This document shows, piece after piece, positions 23,950 to 33,232 of a stretch of 35,424 nucleotides of DNA. Each line of letters opens with the position of its first letter. Within the stretch, counting starts at the first letter, position 1. A model generated the notes under the pieces. The model made no database searches, was not told the DNA's origin, and worked only from the letters and a program-made list of their open reading frames with translations. Origin of the DNA: an uncultured Treponema sp. (GTDB lineage Bacteria > Spirochaetota > Spirochaetia > Treponematales > Treponemataceae); contig ONPD01000015.1 of assembly GCA_900319625.1 (NCBI GenBank), forward strand, positions 1-35,424, in the 5' to 3' direction. A program made the position numbers and the translations under genes.

Positions 23950-24915
23950 ATGAAAAAAGCATTATCATTTATTCTTATTTATCTTGTTCTTCTTATTACA
24001 GGAACTCTGCTTTCTACAGTACTGTATTCTCTTTATCTGAATGTTACAGGCTTTACAGCCGGAAAGCCCCTTAATCTTTTTAATACGCCTGATATCATAA
24101 AATCCTTCTTTTACGTGTCTGCCTGTATCTGTTTTTTAATCTGTCCTTTTCTTTCGTATTATAGAATCCGTCACAGCTATGGAATCCTTCAGACCTGTGC
24201 CTATACATTAATTTTTTGTCTGACCTGGTTTGTTATTTTTCCTGCAAATGCAAGACTTAAGAGATATGTAAATAATAATTATTCAAGTACCCAGCCGAAG
24301 GAAGCTTTGACCGGCGGATACTTCAGAAAGGTTGGTGGAAAAATTTATTACCTTGCTGAAGATTACAATTTTGATAAAACCACAAAGGTTATTGAAATTA
24401 ATACTGATGAAGATATTCCTTCAAAGTACGGCGTTGTTTTTGCTGATGAGGATTTTGAACTTCTTACTGCCGGAAAACAGTACCGGGATGTAATCATTAA
24501 AAGTACCTTCGAAGATTCTTCAATGCCGCATTTTATCAGCCTGCAGAAGCTTGTTTCTTTTGGTGAAGAAGCCCTCGAAAAGGGAGTTATCTCCTACCTC
24601 TGTTTTCTTTCTCTTGCGCTGGCGCTTTTTACCGTTTATGGAATTACAGCATTTTTTGAATGGAAACTTCTGAGTGTGTGTGCCGTCGCCTTGTTTTCTG
24701 CGGGAATTCTTTCTGCTAATACCCTGTATTTTTCTTCCGCATTTGCGTCCTTCAAAAATCATATTTATGAAATCAGTCTTTTTAATTTTCTGAACGGTTT
24801 TATTGATAATTCCTTCCTTGTTGTTGCCAACTGCGGTCTTTCTTTGTTATTCATCATTTTTGGTTCTATTGTATTTTTTGTTCATAAGAAATCTGAAAAG
24901 AAAGAGGAGCTTTAG
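23950..24915 (+). CDS. Multi-pass membrane protein, unknown function
   Basis: A 321-residue protein with about three N-terminal TM helices (about 5-30, 52-72 and 80-100), a soluble domain of about 110 residues containing YFRKVGGKIYYLAEDYNFD, and about three C-terminal TM helices (about 212-235, 238-262, 282-310). I do not recognise the family. The next gene starts three bases after its stop and has the same plan of N-terminal helices, soluble domain and C-terminal helices, so the two are likely to form a complex. LptF/LptG permeases share this general plan, but there is no clear sequence match. Confidence 0.65.
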   Translation: MKKALSFILIYLVLLITGTLLSTVLYSLYLNVTGFTAGKPLNLFNTPDIIKSFFYVSACICFLICPFLSYYRIRHSYGILQTCAYTLIFCLTWFVIFPANARLKRYVNNNYSSTQPKEALTGGYFRKVGGKIYYLAEDYNFDKTTKVIEINTDEDIPSKYGVVFADEDFELLTAGKQYRDVIIKSTFEDSSMPHFISLQKLVSFGEEALEKGVISYLCFLSLALALFTVYGITAFFEWKLLSVCAVALFSAGILSANTLYFSSAFASFKNHIYEISLFNFLNGFIDNSFLVVANCGLSLLFIIFGSIVFFVHKKSEKKEEL

Positions 24916-24917
24916 GG

Positions 24918-26756
24918 ATGAAAAAGATTATCGGTATAATGGCTTTCTTTTTAGGTGCCGGCTTGATTTTAAGCCTGGTTTTTGGCTTTATAGGAAAAAT
25001 TCCAGCCGGGGTTCCATCCGCCGCTGCCGGAAAATATAAATTTCTTGTAGGTTTGGGATATTTTCTGCGCTACATTCCCTGCGTAGTTACTTCCGGTTAT
25101 ATAGTAAGCTTCTGTGTTCATTTTGGTAATAACTGCGAGGGAAGTATCCTTCGTTTTTCTTCTGCAATGCTTGGACGCTTTAAAATGGTGATTATTTTTG
25201 CCGTTTCCTGCGCCTTTGTCCTTACCCTCAGCACGGAAGTTTTTTATCCTCTTACAACAAGGGGAAAAGTGTCAATCATCAGCCGCCCGAAGCTGATTAA
25301 TCAGTACCTTAAAGCCGGAGAACAGTTTTTTGCAGATGGACATTATGACAGAAGTTATGTTTATGCTGATGCTGTGCTTGCTTTGGATCCTAATTCCCGT
25401 CAGGCTGCCGATTTGAAAGACCGCTCTGATGTAGAAATCAACCGTGAAAATACTTCAAATATTCGTTTTGAGATTTATCGATCGTCTAAGGAAAGTCATG
25501 CAGATGTAACGGAAGTTCATATTGATGAAGAGAAGCTTTCGGATGCTTATAAGTGCTATCTCAAGGCTAAGGAATGTTATGCAAAAGGCCAGTGGATTAA
25601 TGCTCATTATTATGCGATGGAAGGAAAAAAACTTACTACTCCAAAGGACCCTAACGTAGCGGAGCTGAAAAATATTGCAACTGATGCCTGGAATAAAATT
25701 ACGACCGAGCATGACCTTTCTAAAGATGAGGATCAGAAGTTTTTTGATGCAAAGTTCCGGGGCTATCTTGCTCTTGTTCAGAATGATGATTTGACTGCCT
25801 ACTATATATTCCGCGACCTCTTCCTTTCTTCAAGAGATTATTCTACAGACCCTGATGTAATCTTCTATCTTGATATTGCGGCAAGAAGAATCGGTGAGCG
25901 CTGCTTCTTTGACGATGAAGTATTCCAGCTTAAGAGTTTTGAAAACGTAAATGATGTATGTTTTTCTTATTCTTACAGCGACGGATCAAAGGATATTATC
26001 TATTTCCGCGGTATGACTTCTGTTAAGGAAACAGGAAGAACTGTTCAGTATCTGCGAGACGTTACGATTCAGACTCTGAATGAAAGCGGAAGCCTTTTCA
26101 GAACTATGACCGTCCCTTATGCCAAGGTTCTGCCGGTTTCAATCAAATCAATTAATGATAAGACAAAGGAACTTTTGGGAATCGGAAAGGAAGTTACAAT
26201 TATTCCTTATATTATGCTGAACTCCGTGGGAAGAAACAGTCCGGATATCAGAATTGAGCCTCTTTACGTGTATGAGTCGGGGGAAGTTGCCCACCTTCCT
26301 GAATACATTCTGCTTCCTATGAATTTTTCGGATTTCACAATGCTGGAAACCCAGACAAACGAGCCGGAACGTATTCCATTTGGTAATCTTTTCAAGTTGA
26401 TTAAAAAGGCAAGTCAGTACGGATTTTCTTCAGAAGTTTATTGTGAAGCACTATTAAATAGAATATTTTATCCATTCTGGATTGTAATCCTGCTTATAGG
26501 TTATGCATCGGTAGCCTGGAATTACAGAATCGGCTTTAATAAGTATTTTAAGATGACCTGGGTATTCAGCTTCCCATTTATCATCTTTTTGACCCACATT
26601 ATGAACAAATGGCTTTTGTACATTTTTAAGCTCTTTAATTACGTAATTGTTGGCCTTGTTCCGTCTGCGCTTTCGATTGTTGCGGGCTTTATTGCTTACA
26701 GCCTGATTCTTGTGGCTATGTCGGTATATTTCCTGGCAAGACATACTTCGAAATAG
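24918..26756 (+). CDS. Membrane protein with TPR-like soluble domain, unknown function
   Basis: A 612-residue protein with N-terminal TM helices (about 3-25, 45-70 and 90-112), a large soluble domain (about 120-500) and C-terminal TM helices (about 515-535, 545-565, 570-605). The first part of the soluble domain has TPR-like helices (YLKAGEQFFADGHYDRSYVY, CYLKAKECYAKGQWINAHYY); the rest looks beta-rich. GAGGAG lies just upstream of the ATG and the gap to the preceding gene is two bases, so the pair is translationally linked. No named family is evident; a two-subunit envelope assembly is an inference. Confidence 0.65.
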   Translation: MKKIIGIMAFFLGAGLILSLVFGFIGKIPAGVPSAAAGKYKFLVGLGYFLRYIPCVVTSGYIVSFCVHFGNNCEGSILRFSSAMLGRFKMVIIFAVSCAFVLTLSTEVFYPLTTRGKVSIISRPKLINQYLKAGEQFFADGHYDRSYVYADAVLALDPNSRQAADLKDRSDVEINRENTSNIRFEIYRSSKESHADVTEVHIDEEKLSDAYKCYLKAKECYAKGQWINAHYYAMEGKKLTTPKDPNVAELKNIATDAWNKITTEHDLSKDEDQKFFDAKFRGYLALVQNDDLTAYYIFRDLFLSSRDYSTDPDVIFYLDIAARRIGERCFFDDEVFQLKSFENVNDVCFSYSYSDGSKDIIYFRGMTSVKETGRTVQYLRDVTIQTLNESGSLFRTMTVPYAKVLPVSIKSINDKTKELLGIGKEVTIIPYIMLNSVGRNSPDIRIEPLYVYESGEVAHLPEYILLPMNFSDFTMLETQTNEPERIPFGNLFKLIKKASQYGFSSEVYCEALLNRIFYPFWIVILLIGYASVAWNYRIGFNKYFKMTWVFSFPFIIFLTHIMNKWLLYIFKLFNYVIVGLVPSALSIVAGFIAYSLILVAMSVYFLARHTSK

Positions 26757-26787
26757 CCAGGACAAAAATTAGCTCCAAAATCTCTAC

Positions 26788-26816
26788 TTGCCCTTAATCA
26801 AGTTAAGCATTAAAAT
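26788..26816 (+). promoter_or_regulatory. apt promoter, predicts near-leaderless mRNA
   Basis: TTGCCC at 26788-26793, a 17-base spacer and TAAAAT at 26811-26816. The apt ATG is nine bases after the -10 box, so the leader would be about two bases. No Shine-Dalgarno site is present. Confidence 0.6.
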
Positions 26817-26825
26817 CGTACTGTT

Positions 26826-27356
26826 ATGAGTTTAGAATTACTTGACAGTGCGGTTCGCCGCGTTCACGACTTCCCAAAACCGGGAATTCTTTTTTATGAT
26901 ATTACAGGCGTTCTTGTAAACCCTGATGCATTCAAATTCTGTCTTGAAAAAATGGTGGAATTATACAAAGATGCAAATCTTGATGCCGTTGCCGGTGTTG
27001 AATCACGTGGTTTTGTTTTTGCAGCTCCACTGGCAGAAAAACTTGGCATTCCTCTTATTCTTATCCGCAAAAAGGGAAAGCTTCCAGGAGATACTTACAG
27101 CTGTAAATATGCCCTTGAATATGGCGTTGCAGAAGTTGAAGTTCACAAGAAGGATATTAAAAAAGGTCAGAAAATTCTTGTAATTGATGATTTGATTGCA
27201 ACAGGCGGAACTCTTGCCGCAGCTAAGAACCTTATTGAACAGGGTGGAGCTGAAGTTGCAGAATTCTTTGGAATTATCGGACTTCCTGAACTTAACTACG
27301 AAAAAGCACTTGCTCCTTGCAAGGTAACAACACTTATCAACTACCAGGGCGAATAG
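26826..27356 (+). CDS. apt: Adenine phosphoribosyltransferase
   Basis: A 176-residue type I phosphoribosyltransferase of normal length. The N-terminus has the Apt signature (VHDFPKPGILFYDITGVL), AGVESRGFVFAAPLA follows, and the PRPP-binding loop is ILVIDDLIATGGT. It converts adenine and PRPP to AMP and pyrophosphate in purine salvage. The start has no ribosome site and matches a promoter that leaves about two leader bases. asnA follows after 11 bases. Confidence 0.95.
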   Translation: MSLELLDSAVRRVHDFPKPGILFYDITGVLVNPDAFKFCLEKMVELYKDANLDAVAGVESRGFVFAAPLAEKLGIPLILIRKKGKLPGDTYSCKYALEYGVAEVEVHKKDIKKGQKILVIDDLIATGGTLAAAKNLIEQGGAEVAEFFGIIGLPELNYEKALAPCKVTTLINYQGE

Positions 27357-27367
27357 AAGGCAAAAAA

Positions 27368-28399
27368 ATGATTACACTTCCTCTTACTTACAAAAGCATT
27401 TTGAACAACAAGGAAACAGAGCATGCCATTGTTGCGATTAAAGATTTTTTCCAGCTTGCTCTTTCTACAGAATTGAACCTTACACGAGTAACAGCACCGC
27501 TTTTTGTACCGGCCGGAGTTGGTATCAACGATGATTTGAACGGCGTTGAGCGTCCGGTTTCTTTCCCTCTCAAGGCTTTGAACGAAAAGAAAATGGAAAT
27601 TGTTCAGTCGCTTGCTAAGTGGAAGCGCCTTAAGGTAACAGAACTTGGACTTGAGCCTGATTTTGGTATTTATACAGATATGAACGCTTTGCGTCCGGAT
27701 GAAGATCTTGATCCAATTCATTCTATTTACGTTGACCAGTGGGACTGGGAAATGGCAATTGATGAAAAGGACCGCACAGTTTTCTTCCTTCATGAAATCG
27801 TAAAGAAGGTTTACCGCTGTATTCAGCGAACTGAATTCTTCCTTTATGACCGCTATCCGGAAATCAAACCAATTCTTCCAAAAGACATTAAGATTGTATT
27901 TGCAGATGATTTGCAGAGAGAATACCCTCAGCTTACTCCAAAAGAGCGCGAAGATATCGTTGCAAAGAAATACGGTGCTGTTTTCATTACCGGTATCGGT
28001 GGTAAGCTTGATGACGGCTCTATTCACGACGGTCGTGCTCCTGACTATGATGACTGGATTACTGAATGTGGTGACGGCCACCGCGGATTAAACGGTGATA
28101 TTCTTGTATGGAACCCTGTTTTGAATTCTGCATTCGAGCTTTCTTCTATGGGTATCCGTGTTTCTCCTGAATCTTTGAAGGCTCAGCTTGAAGAACGCGG
28201 AATGATGGAACGCGCTAAGCTTGATTTCCACTCAAAGCTTTTGAACGGTCAGCTTACTCAGACTCTGGGTGGTGGTATCGGTCAGTCACGTCTTTGTATG
28301 TTCCTTTTGAGAAAGGCTCATATTGGTGAAACTCAGGTTTCTATCTGGACTGACGAAATTATCAAAGACTGCGAAAAACGCGGTATAAAATTGCTTTAA
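27368..28399 (+). CDS. asnA: Aspartate-ammonia ligase (asparagine synthetase A)
   Basis: A 343-residue AsnA, close to the 330 residues of E. coli AsnA. Visible family segments are LTRVTAPLFV, GVERPVSF, the class-II-synthetase-like YVDQWDWE, and the C-terminal GGGIGQSRLCMFLL with its motif-3-like Arg. It makes asparagine from aspartate, ammonia and ATP; the fold is related to class II tRNA synthetases. The ATG at 27368 is chosen because GAAGG lies 7 bases upstream; an ATG inside apt is unlikely. The genus also encodes AsnS 3.4 kb downstream. Confidence 0.95.
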   Translation: MITLPLTYKSILNNKETEHAIVAIKDFFQLALSTELNLTRVTAPLFVPAGVGINDDLNGVERPVSFPLKALNEKKMEIVQSLAKWKRLKVTELGLEPDFGIYTDMNALRPDEDLDPIHSIYVDQWDWEMAIDEKDRTVFFLHEIVKKVYRCIQRTEFFLYDRYPEIKPILPKDIKIVFADDLQREYPQLTPKEREDIVAKKYGAVFITGIGGKLDDGSIHDGRAPDYDDWITECGDGHRGLNGDILVWNPVLNSAFELSSMGIRVSPESLKAQLEERGMMERAKLDFHSKLLNGQLTQTLGGGIGQSRLCMFLLRKAHIGETQVSIWTDEIIKDCEKRGIKLL

Positions 28400-28405
28400 T
28401 TTAGA

Positions 28406-29407
28406 GTGAAAGAAAAAGAATATAAATTCAGCACAAATCAGATTGAATCTCAGATTCCCCTTCTAAGCCAGAAGGGGATTACTGAATTTTCCATTCATGA
28501 CCAGAAGTTAGCTGGTGATAAAAATTCCCTTTTGAAAATCATGCGTCTTGCGGCTCAGAAAGCCCCTGACATTTATTTTTCCTTCTATATTGATGCGTCT
28601 GCTATTGACCGTGAAATAGTTGCTGCCCTTGGAAATCTTTTCTGTTCTATTGATATTCCTCTGCGGGGGATTTGTAAAAACGGAAAGCTTTTGTTCGACA
28701 AGAAATTTTATGCGGGCAAGGCTAACCTTTTGAATGAAGCGGGAATCGTATTTGGTTTTCAGCTGACTTATGCAGAAAGCGAAGGCGATAATCTTAAAGC
28801 TTTTATGGACAGACTGGATTTTGCTGTAAACCAGTATCCTAATCATATTGATTTTCCCCAGACTGAAAGTGAAGGAAAAAATGGACTTTTGAACGGGGAT
28901 TCTGCCAAGGTAAGTGGTATTTTCAGCGCAAAGGATATCCGCTATGCTAGGGATTTGAGTTTTGCCTGCCGGACTTTTTATTCTGCCGGCCGTGCTGTTC
29001 CCTGGTTTTTGAATGTACTGCGTCCTTTGAAAATCTATCCTTCCCGTTTTTTCGCCGATTTTGCTGAATGGCAGCGCTGCAATAACTGTGATTTTAAGAG
29101 CGGCTTCCTGCCGGAAGGGGAAAGTCACGAATCAATTGAAAAAATGCAGCTTTTATTTTTGCAGGAAAAATACGAAGAAAAAAATCAGCATTCGCTTTTT
29201 GAAATTGCAGCTGATATTGTCCGCCTGAATGGTGCAATTTCCCGTCTTGAAAAAGAAGGCGATAGTGCCGAAATAGATCTTTCTTATTCTGCGGACGAGC
29301 TTTTGAGCCCTGATGTTTTTGATTTGAACGCATTTGCAGAAAATGTCTGTATGGAACCAAGTCACCTGAAGCTTAAGATTGAAGGCGGCGAATTAGTTTG
29401 GAACTGA
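28406..29407 (+). CDS. Radical-SAM-like barrel protein without cluster cysteines
   Basis: A 333-residue protein starting at GTG six bases after asnA, probably by coupling. The segment ITEFSIHDQKLAGDKNSLLKI, then an IYFSFYIDASAIDREIVAAL stretch and SIDIPLRG, follow the strand-helix order of radical SAM barrels. The N-terminal CX3CX2C cluster motif is missing. A late RCNNCDF pair of cysteines remains. It could be a degenerate, non-catalytic member or a fold relative. The C-terminus overlaps the next gene by 10 bases. No function can be assigned; the fold call is by eye. Confidence 0.55.
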   Translation: MKEKEYKFSTNQIESQIPLLSQKGITEFSIHDQKLAGDKNSLLKIMRLAAQKAPDIYFSFYIDASAIDREIVAALGNLFCSIDIPLRGICKNGKLLFDKKFYAGKANLLNEAGIVFGFQLTYAESEGDNLKAFMDRLDFAVNQYPNHIDFPQTESEGKNGLLNGDSAKVSGIFSAKDIRYARDLSFACRTFYSAGRAVPWFLNVLRPLKIYPSRFFADFAEWQRCNNCDFKSGFLPEGESHESIEKMQLLFLQEKYEEKNQHSLFEIAADIVRLNGAISRLEKEGDSAEIDLSYSADELLSPDVFDLNAFAENVCMEPSHLKLKIEGGELVWN

Positions 29408-30378
29408 AATTTTCCACCACAAAAAAAGAACGCCTCGATGAATTTTTGAGAAGGGAACTTCCGGATCACGTAGACGGGGCGGCCGGTCAGCTTTCCAATT
29501 CTAAAATCCGAAGGCTTATTTTGAGCGGCAGTGTTTTTGTGAACGGCCGCGAGTGCCGCCGGCCTGCTTTTGAAATCCGAGGACTTACCAAAATTACGGT
29601 AAACTTTGAGAGCGAGAAATTCTTTTACGAAAAGCAGCCTGATGACATCGATTTTGTAATGACTGATTCAGATGTCCTCTTTGAAGACGAAAATCTTATC
29701 TTTGTAAATAAGCCTGCCTTTCTGCCGGTTGAACAGACAATAACCGGTAACCGCAAAAATCTTCATGATGTGGTGGTTGATTATTTATGGAAGAGAAATC
29801 CAGGACTGCGTAATCCGCCTTACGTGGGCATTATGCACCGCCTTGACCGCGAAACCTCCGGCGTAATTTTGTTTACCAAAAACAGAAGCGCCAATAAGGC
29901 TGTTCACGATATGTTTGAAGGTCACAGTTTTACTAAAACTTATATTGCCGTCTGTCAGAAGCCGGAGGGGGGCTTGGCAGGGGATGCTGGCGCTGGCAGG
30001 GGTCACTTTTCTGCCCGCAAGATTGGTGACTCTTTCACAGTGGAAATGTATATGAACCGCGTTTCAAAAAAATCAGAAGCAGGAAAATGGGGAAGGTTAA
30101 GCGAAAAGGAAGGGGGCTTATATTCTAAAACTGAGTTTAAGATTAGGGGCGACTACACTTACAGGGGAAAATCATATTTTGTAGTGGAATGCAATTTATT
30201 TACCGGCCGTACCCACCAGATCCGCGTCCACCTGGCCAGCCTGGGAATGCCCCTGCTGGGTGACCAACTTTACGGCGGTGACAGGGCAGACCGCATTTAT
30301 CTTCATGCCGCGCGGTTGGCCTGTGAGGAAGGTGACTTAAAATTCGATGTAAGAAGCGAGTTTACACTTCTCGGGTAA
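29398..30378 (+). CDS. RluA-family RNA pseudouridine synthase
   Basis: A 326-residue protein. The N-terminal S4-type RNA-binding domain (about 10-70) has SKIRRLILSGSVFVNG, and the catalytic domain has MHRLDRETSGVILFTK with Asp150 as nucleophile, and GRTHQIRVHLASLGMPLLGDQLY near the C-terminus. It isomerises uridine in rRNA or tRNA; the exact site cannot be told. A charged loop of about 55 residues (about 188-240) interrupts the catalytic domain. The start is TTG at 29398 with GAAGGCGG about 10 bases upstream. It converges with the BrkB gene and the two overlap by 17 bases. Confidence 0.85.
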   Translation: MELKFSTTKKERLDEFLRRELPDHVDGAAGQLSNSKIRRLILSGSVFVNGRECRRPAFEIRGLTKITVNFESEKFFYEKQPDDIDFVMTDSDVLFEDENLIFVNKPAFLPVEQTITGNRKNLHDVVVDYLWKRNPGLRNPPYVGIMHRLDRETSGVILFTKNRSANKAVHDMFEGHSFTKTYIAVCQKPEGGLAGDAGAGRGHFSARKIGDSFTVEMYMNRVSKKSEAGKWGRLSEKEGGLYSKTEFKIRGDYTYRGKSYFVVECNLFTGRTHQIRVHLASLGMPLLGDQLYGGDRADRIYLHAARLACEEGDLKFDVRSEFTLLG

Positions 30379-31633
30379 TTTTCTTCATTGCCTTTTTTGA
30401 TGCCTTGGTATTTGTATTCAGAATTTTAAGGAAGTCTTCCCTCATCACCTTAATCAGCTTACACTGAGTCTGCGCAATCGCCCTTACTCCCCGCTGTTTT
30501 CCTAAAATGCAGTTAGTCTCACCGATAAAGCTTCCCTGATTTATCAGCTTTACGCTCTGCTCGGCAGGGTTTGCAATTGTAACAAAGCCCTGGCAGATAA
30601 AATAAACGCAGTCACTTATGTCATTTTCATCGTAGATGATGTCGCCGCCCTCAAAGTAAATTGTGTTTTTTGAAGCCTCGTTGCTGACAGGATTTATAAA
30701 AAGTACCCGGCGGACTTTTCTGAAAAAACGGTTTTCGAATAAATCTGGCAGAAGATAAAGTTCATTCAAAATCAGAGTGTTGAAAAACTGGGAAACATAA
30801 ATCATCTGGGCAATAAAAAGGAAGATTACAAAGAAGAAATAGACCTTAAGCATCAGAATGATAAGGGTGCTGATTGTGCCGTAGATGACGTTGTAGTTGG
30901 AAACGTTTAGAAATCCGTTCAAAAGCTGGGACAAAATGAGGGTAGCAAGTGTATTTAATATAGAATAAAAAATGCAGATTCTATAGGCGGGCTTTGTTCC
31001 CGAACCGACACGGAAGTAGTAAAGGGTCAGGGTAAAAAGCATGATGTAAACGACTGCCGAGAAGAAAAGATTTGAGCTCTGGCTGAAAAGGCGGGGAAAA
31101 AGACCCCTCATCGTGTCAAAAAATGAGAACTCCAGAATCTTATTCATCAGAAAAGATGAAAGGATAACAACCGCAATTATGATTACAAGGACGAATTCCG
31201 AAATAAAGCTTACCAGCTGGTTGATTGTAGTTTTGCGGTGGGAGATTGAACGGAAAATCCTGTTCATTGCAGAAATTATTGAAGCAAAAAGCTTTCTTGC
31301 CATCCAGACAACCCAAAGGGCCAGAAAAATATCAAAAAGGTGAATGTGCTGGAGTTTTGTGATGTTGGATAGGGCAAGTTCAACATCAATTACAGAATAG
31401 AACTGGGCTGTGTAGTTCAAAATATAATTTTCGATTTCCGGGAAAATGCGGATTATGCTTGTAAGGACCGTAAGGATAATCAGCGAAACAGGGACGAAGG
31501 AAAATACAAAGCCGAAAGAGCAGGCGGCGGCGCTTTCCCAAAGATTGTTTGCGGCAAAGTTTGAGAGGGTCAGGTAGAGAAATTGAGAAAAATGAAGGAT
31601 CTTTTCTGAAAAATTAAAGGGATTTTTCTTCAT
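30362..31633 (-). CDS. YihY/BrkB membrane protein fused to a cyclic-nucleotide-binding domain
   Basis: A 423-residue protein. Residues about 20-300 are a BrkB/YihY domain with six TM helices; the family landmarks AAACSFGFVFSFVPVSL and LALWVVWMARKLFASIISAMN are clear. Residues about 320-415 look like a cNMP-binding domain: FEGGDIIYDENDISDCVYFI, and the cassette GSFIGETNCILGKQRGVRAIA with the conserved Gly-Glu and Arg. The usual YihY protein ends without such a domain. YihY proteins are often misannotated as RNase BN; their function is unclear. There is no Shine-Dalgarno site. TTTAAT eight bases before the ATG suggests another leaderless start, but the -35 box is poor. Confidence 0.8.
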   Translation of the reverse strand: MKKNPFNFSEKILHFSQFLYLTLSNFAANNLWESAAACSFGFVFSFVPVSLIILTVLTSIIRIFPEIENYILNYTAQFYSVIDVELALSNITKLQHIHLFDIFLALWVVWMARKLFASIISAMNRIFRSISHRKTTINQLVSFISEFVLVIIIAVVILSSFLMNKILEFSFFDTMRGLFPRLFSQSSNLFFSAVVYIMLFTLTLYYFRVGSGTKPAYRICIFYSILNTLATLILSQLLNGFLNVSNYNVIYGTISTLIILMLKVYFFFVIFLFIAQMIYVSQFFNTLILNELYLLPDLFENRFFRKVRRVLFINPVSNEASKNTIYFEGGDIIYDENDISDCVYFICQGFVTIANPAEQSVKLINQGSFIGETNCILGKQRGVRAIAQTQCKLIKVMREDFLKILNTNTKASKKAMKKITREV

Positions 31634-31695
31634 CTGTTAACATTAAAACATTTTTTTTATCAGATTGCTACTATTTTATTATGAATGCATTGTAA

Positions 31696-31724
31696 TTGTA
31701 AAAAAACGCTCAAATCATTAAAAT
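31696..31724 (+). promoter_or_regulatory. asnS promoter
   Basis: TTGTAA at 31696-31701, a 17-base spacer and TAAAAT at 31719-31724. The predicted start near 31731 gives a leader of about 29 bases. AGGA at 31747-31750 lies nine bases before the ATG at 31760 and decides the start. Confidence 0.55.
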
Positions 31725-31759
31725 ATCTTCTATATTTTTATTATACAGGACGTACACAA

Positions 31760-33220
31760 ATGGTACCAACACTTATCAAAGATTTACTTACATCTTCGCC
31801 GGACGGTCGTAAAGTTACTGTTTCGGGCTGGGTTCGCACTGTTCGCGACTCTAAAAATCTTGTTTTTATTCAGGTTAATGATGGAAGCTGCTTTGCAAAT
31901 ATTCAGCTTACTTTTGACCGCAATGCTCCTTCAAATAATGCTAATGTAAATAATATTGAAAATGAACTTAAAAAACTCAATACAGGTGCTTCTATCCGCG
32001 CTGAAGGTATTCTGATTCCTTCTCCTGCAAGCGGACAGTCTGTTGAAGTTACTCTTGAAGACCTTACCTGCATCGGAACCTGTAATCCTGATGAATATCC
32101 TTTGCAGAAAAACAAGATGAGTATGGAATATCTCCGCGATAACGCTCATCTTCGTGCCAGAACAAATACATTCGGCGCTGTTTTCCGCGTTCGTAACCAG
32201 ATGGCATTTGCCGTTCACTCTTTCTTCCAGGAAAGAGGCTTTGTTTACATCAATGCACCGGAAATCACCTGTTCTGACTGTGAAGGTGCCGGAGAAATGT
32301 TCCAGGTAACAACCTTGAGCATGGAAAAAATTGCTGAGCTTGGTGTAAAAGCAGGACAGGGCGGAATGAAGATTGAAGATGCCCACAAAATTGTTGACTA
32401 CTCAAAAGATTTCTTTGGAAAGAAAGCTTCCCTTACAGTTTCCGGTCAGCTTGAGGCAGAAACAATGGCAACAGCTTTGAGCCGCGTTTACACTTTCGGA
32501 CCTACTTTCCGTGCAGAAAACTCAAATACTCCACGCCACCTTGCTGAGTTCTGGATGATTGAACCTGAAATGGCCTTCTATGACCTTGATGACGATATGG
32601 ATATTCAGGAAGATTTTGTAAAATATCTTTTGAACTGGGCTTTGACAAAATGCCGTTCAGACCTTGAATTCTTTGACAAGCGCATTCAGCCAGGTCTTAT
32701 TGAAAGCCTTACAAAGGTTGCAAATGCTAAGTTTGTCCGCATTTCTTATACAGACGCAATTGCAAAGCTGGAAGAAGCAGCGGCTAACGGTGCTAAGTTT
32801 GAGTTCAAGCCTTACTGGGGCTGTGATATTGCAACAGAGCATGAACGCTATCTTACAGAAAAGATTTTCGGCTGCCCTGTAATGGTTTTCAACTATCCGA
32901 AAGAAATCAAATCTTTCTATATGAAGCAGAATGATGACGGAAAAACAGTAAAGGCAGTTGACGTTCTGGTTCCTGGAATTGGTGAATTGATTGGTGGTTC
33001 AGAGCGCGAAGAATCTTACGAAAAACTTTGTGCAGAAATTGAACGCCGCGGCATGGATAAGAGCATTTACGACTGGTATCTTGACCTCCGCAAGTTCGGT
33101 ACTGTTCCTCACTCAGGATTTGGTCTTGGTTTCGAGCGTCTTATCCGCTACGTAACAGGTATGGAAAACATCCGTGATGTTATCCCTTACCCACGTGCAC
33201 CAAAGTTAGCAGATTTCTAG
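31760..33220 (+). CDS. asnS: Asparaginyl-tRNA synthetase
   Basis: A 486-residue class IIb synthetase. The N-terminal OB-fold anticodon domain starts VTVSGWVRTVRDSKNLVFI. The catalytic core has motif 2 (TFRAENSNTPRHLAEFWMIEPE) and motif 3 (GFGLGFERLIRYVTGMENIRDVIPYPR); the ATG-MENIRDVIPYPR ending separates AsnRS from AspRS. It charges tRNA-Asn with asparagine. The ATG at 31760 is preferred to one at 31685 because AGGA precedes it and the extra residues do not look like the family. It is divergent from the BrkB gene and followed by three hairpins. Confidence 0.95.
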   Translation: MVPTLIKDLLTSSPDGRKVTVSGWVRTVRDSKNLVFIQVNDGSCFANIQLTFDRNAPSNNANVNNIENELKKLNTGASIRAEGILIPSPASGQSVEVTLEDLTCIGTCNPDEYPLQKNKMSMEYLRDNAHLRARTNTFGAVFRVRNQMAFAVHSFFQERGFVYINAPEITCSDCEGAGEMFQVTTLSMEKIAELGVKAGQGGMKIEDAHKIVDYSKDFFGKKASLTVSGQLEAETMATALSRVYTFGPTFRAENSNTPRHLAEFWMIEPEMAFYDLDDDMDIQEDFVKYLLNWALTKCRSDLEFFDKRIQPGLIESLTKVANAKFVRISYTDAIAKLEEAAANGAKFEFKPYWGCDIATEHERYLTEKIFGCPVMVFNYPKEIKSFYMKQNDDGKTVKAVDVLVPGIGELIGGSEREESYEKLCAEIERRGMDKSIYDWYLDLRKFGTVPHSGFGLGFERLIRYVTGMENIRDVIPYPRAPKLADF

Positions 33221-33232
33221 AAACATTATAAG

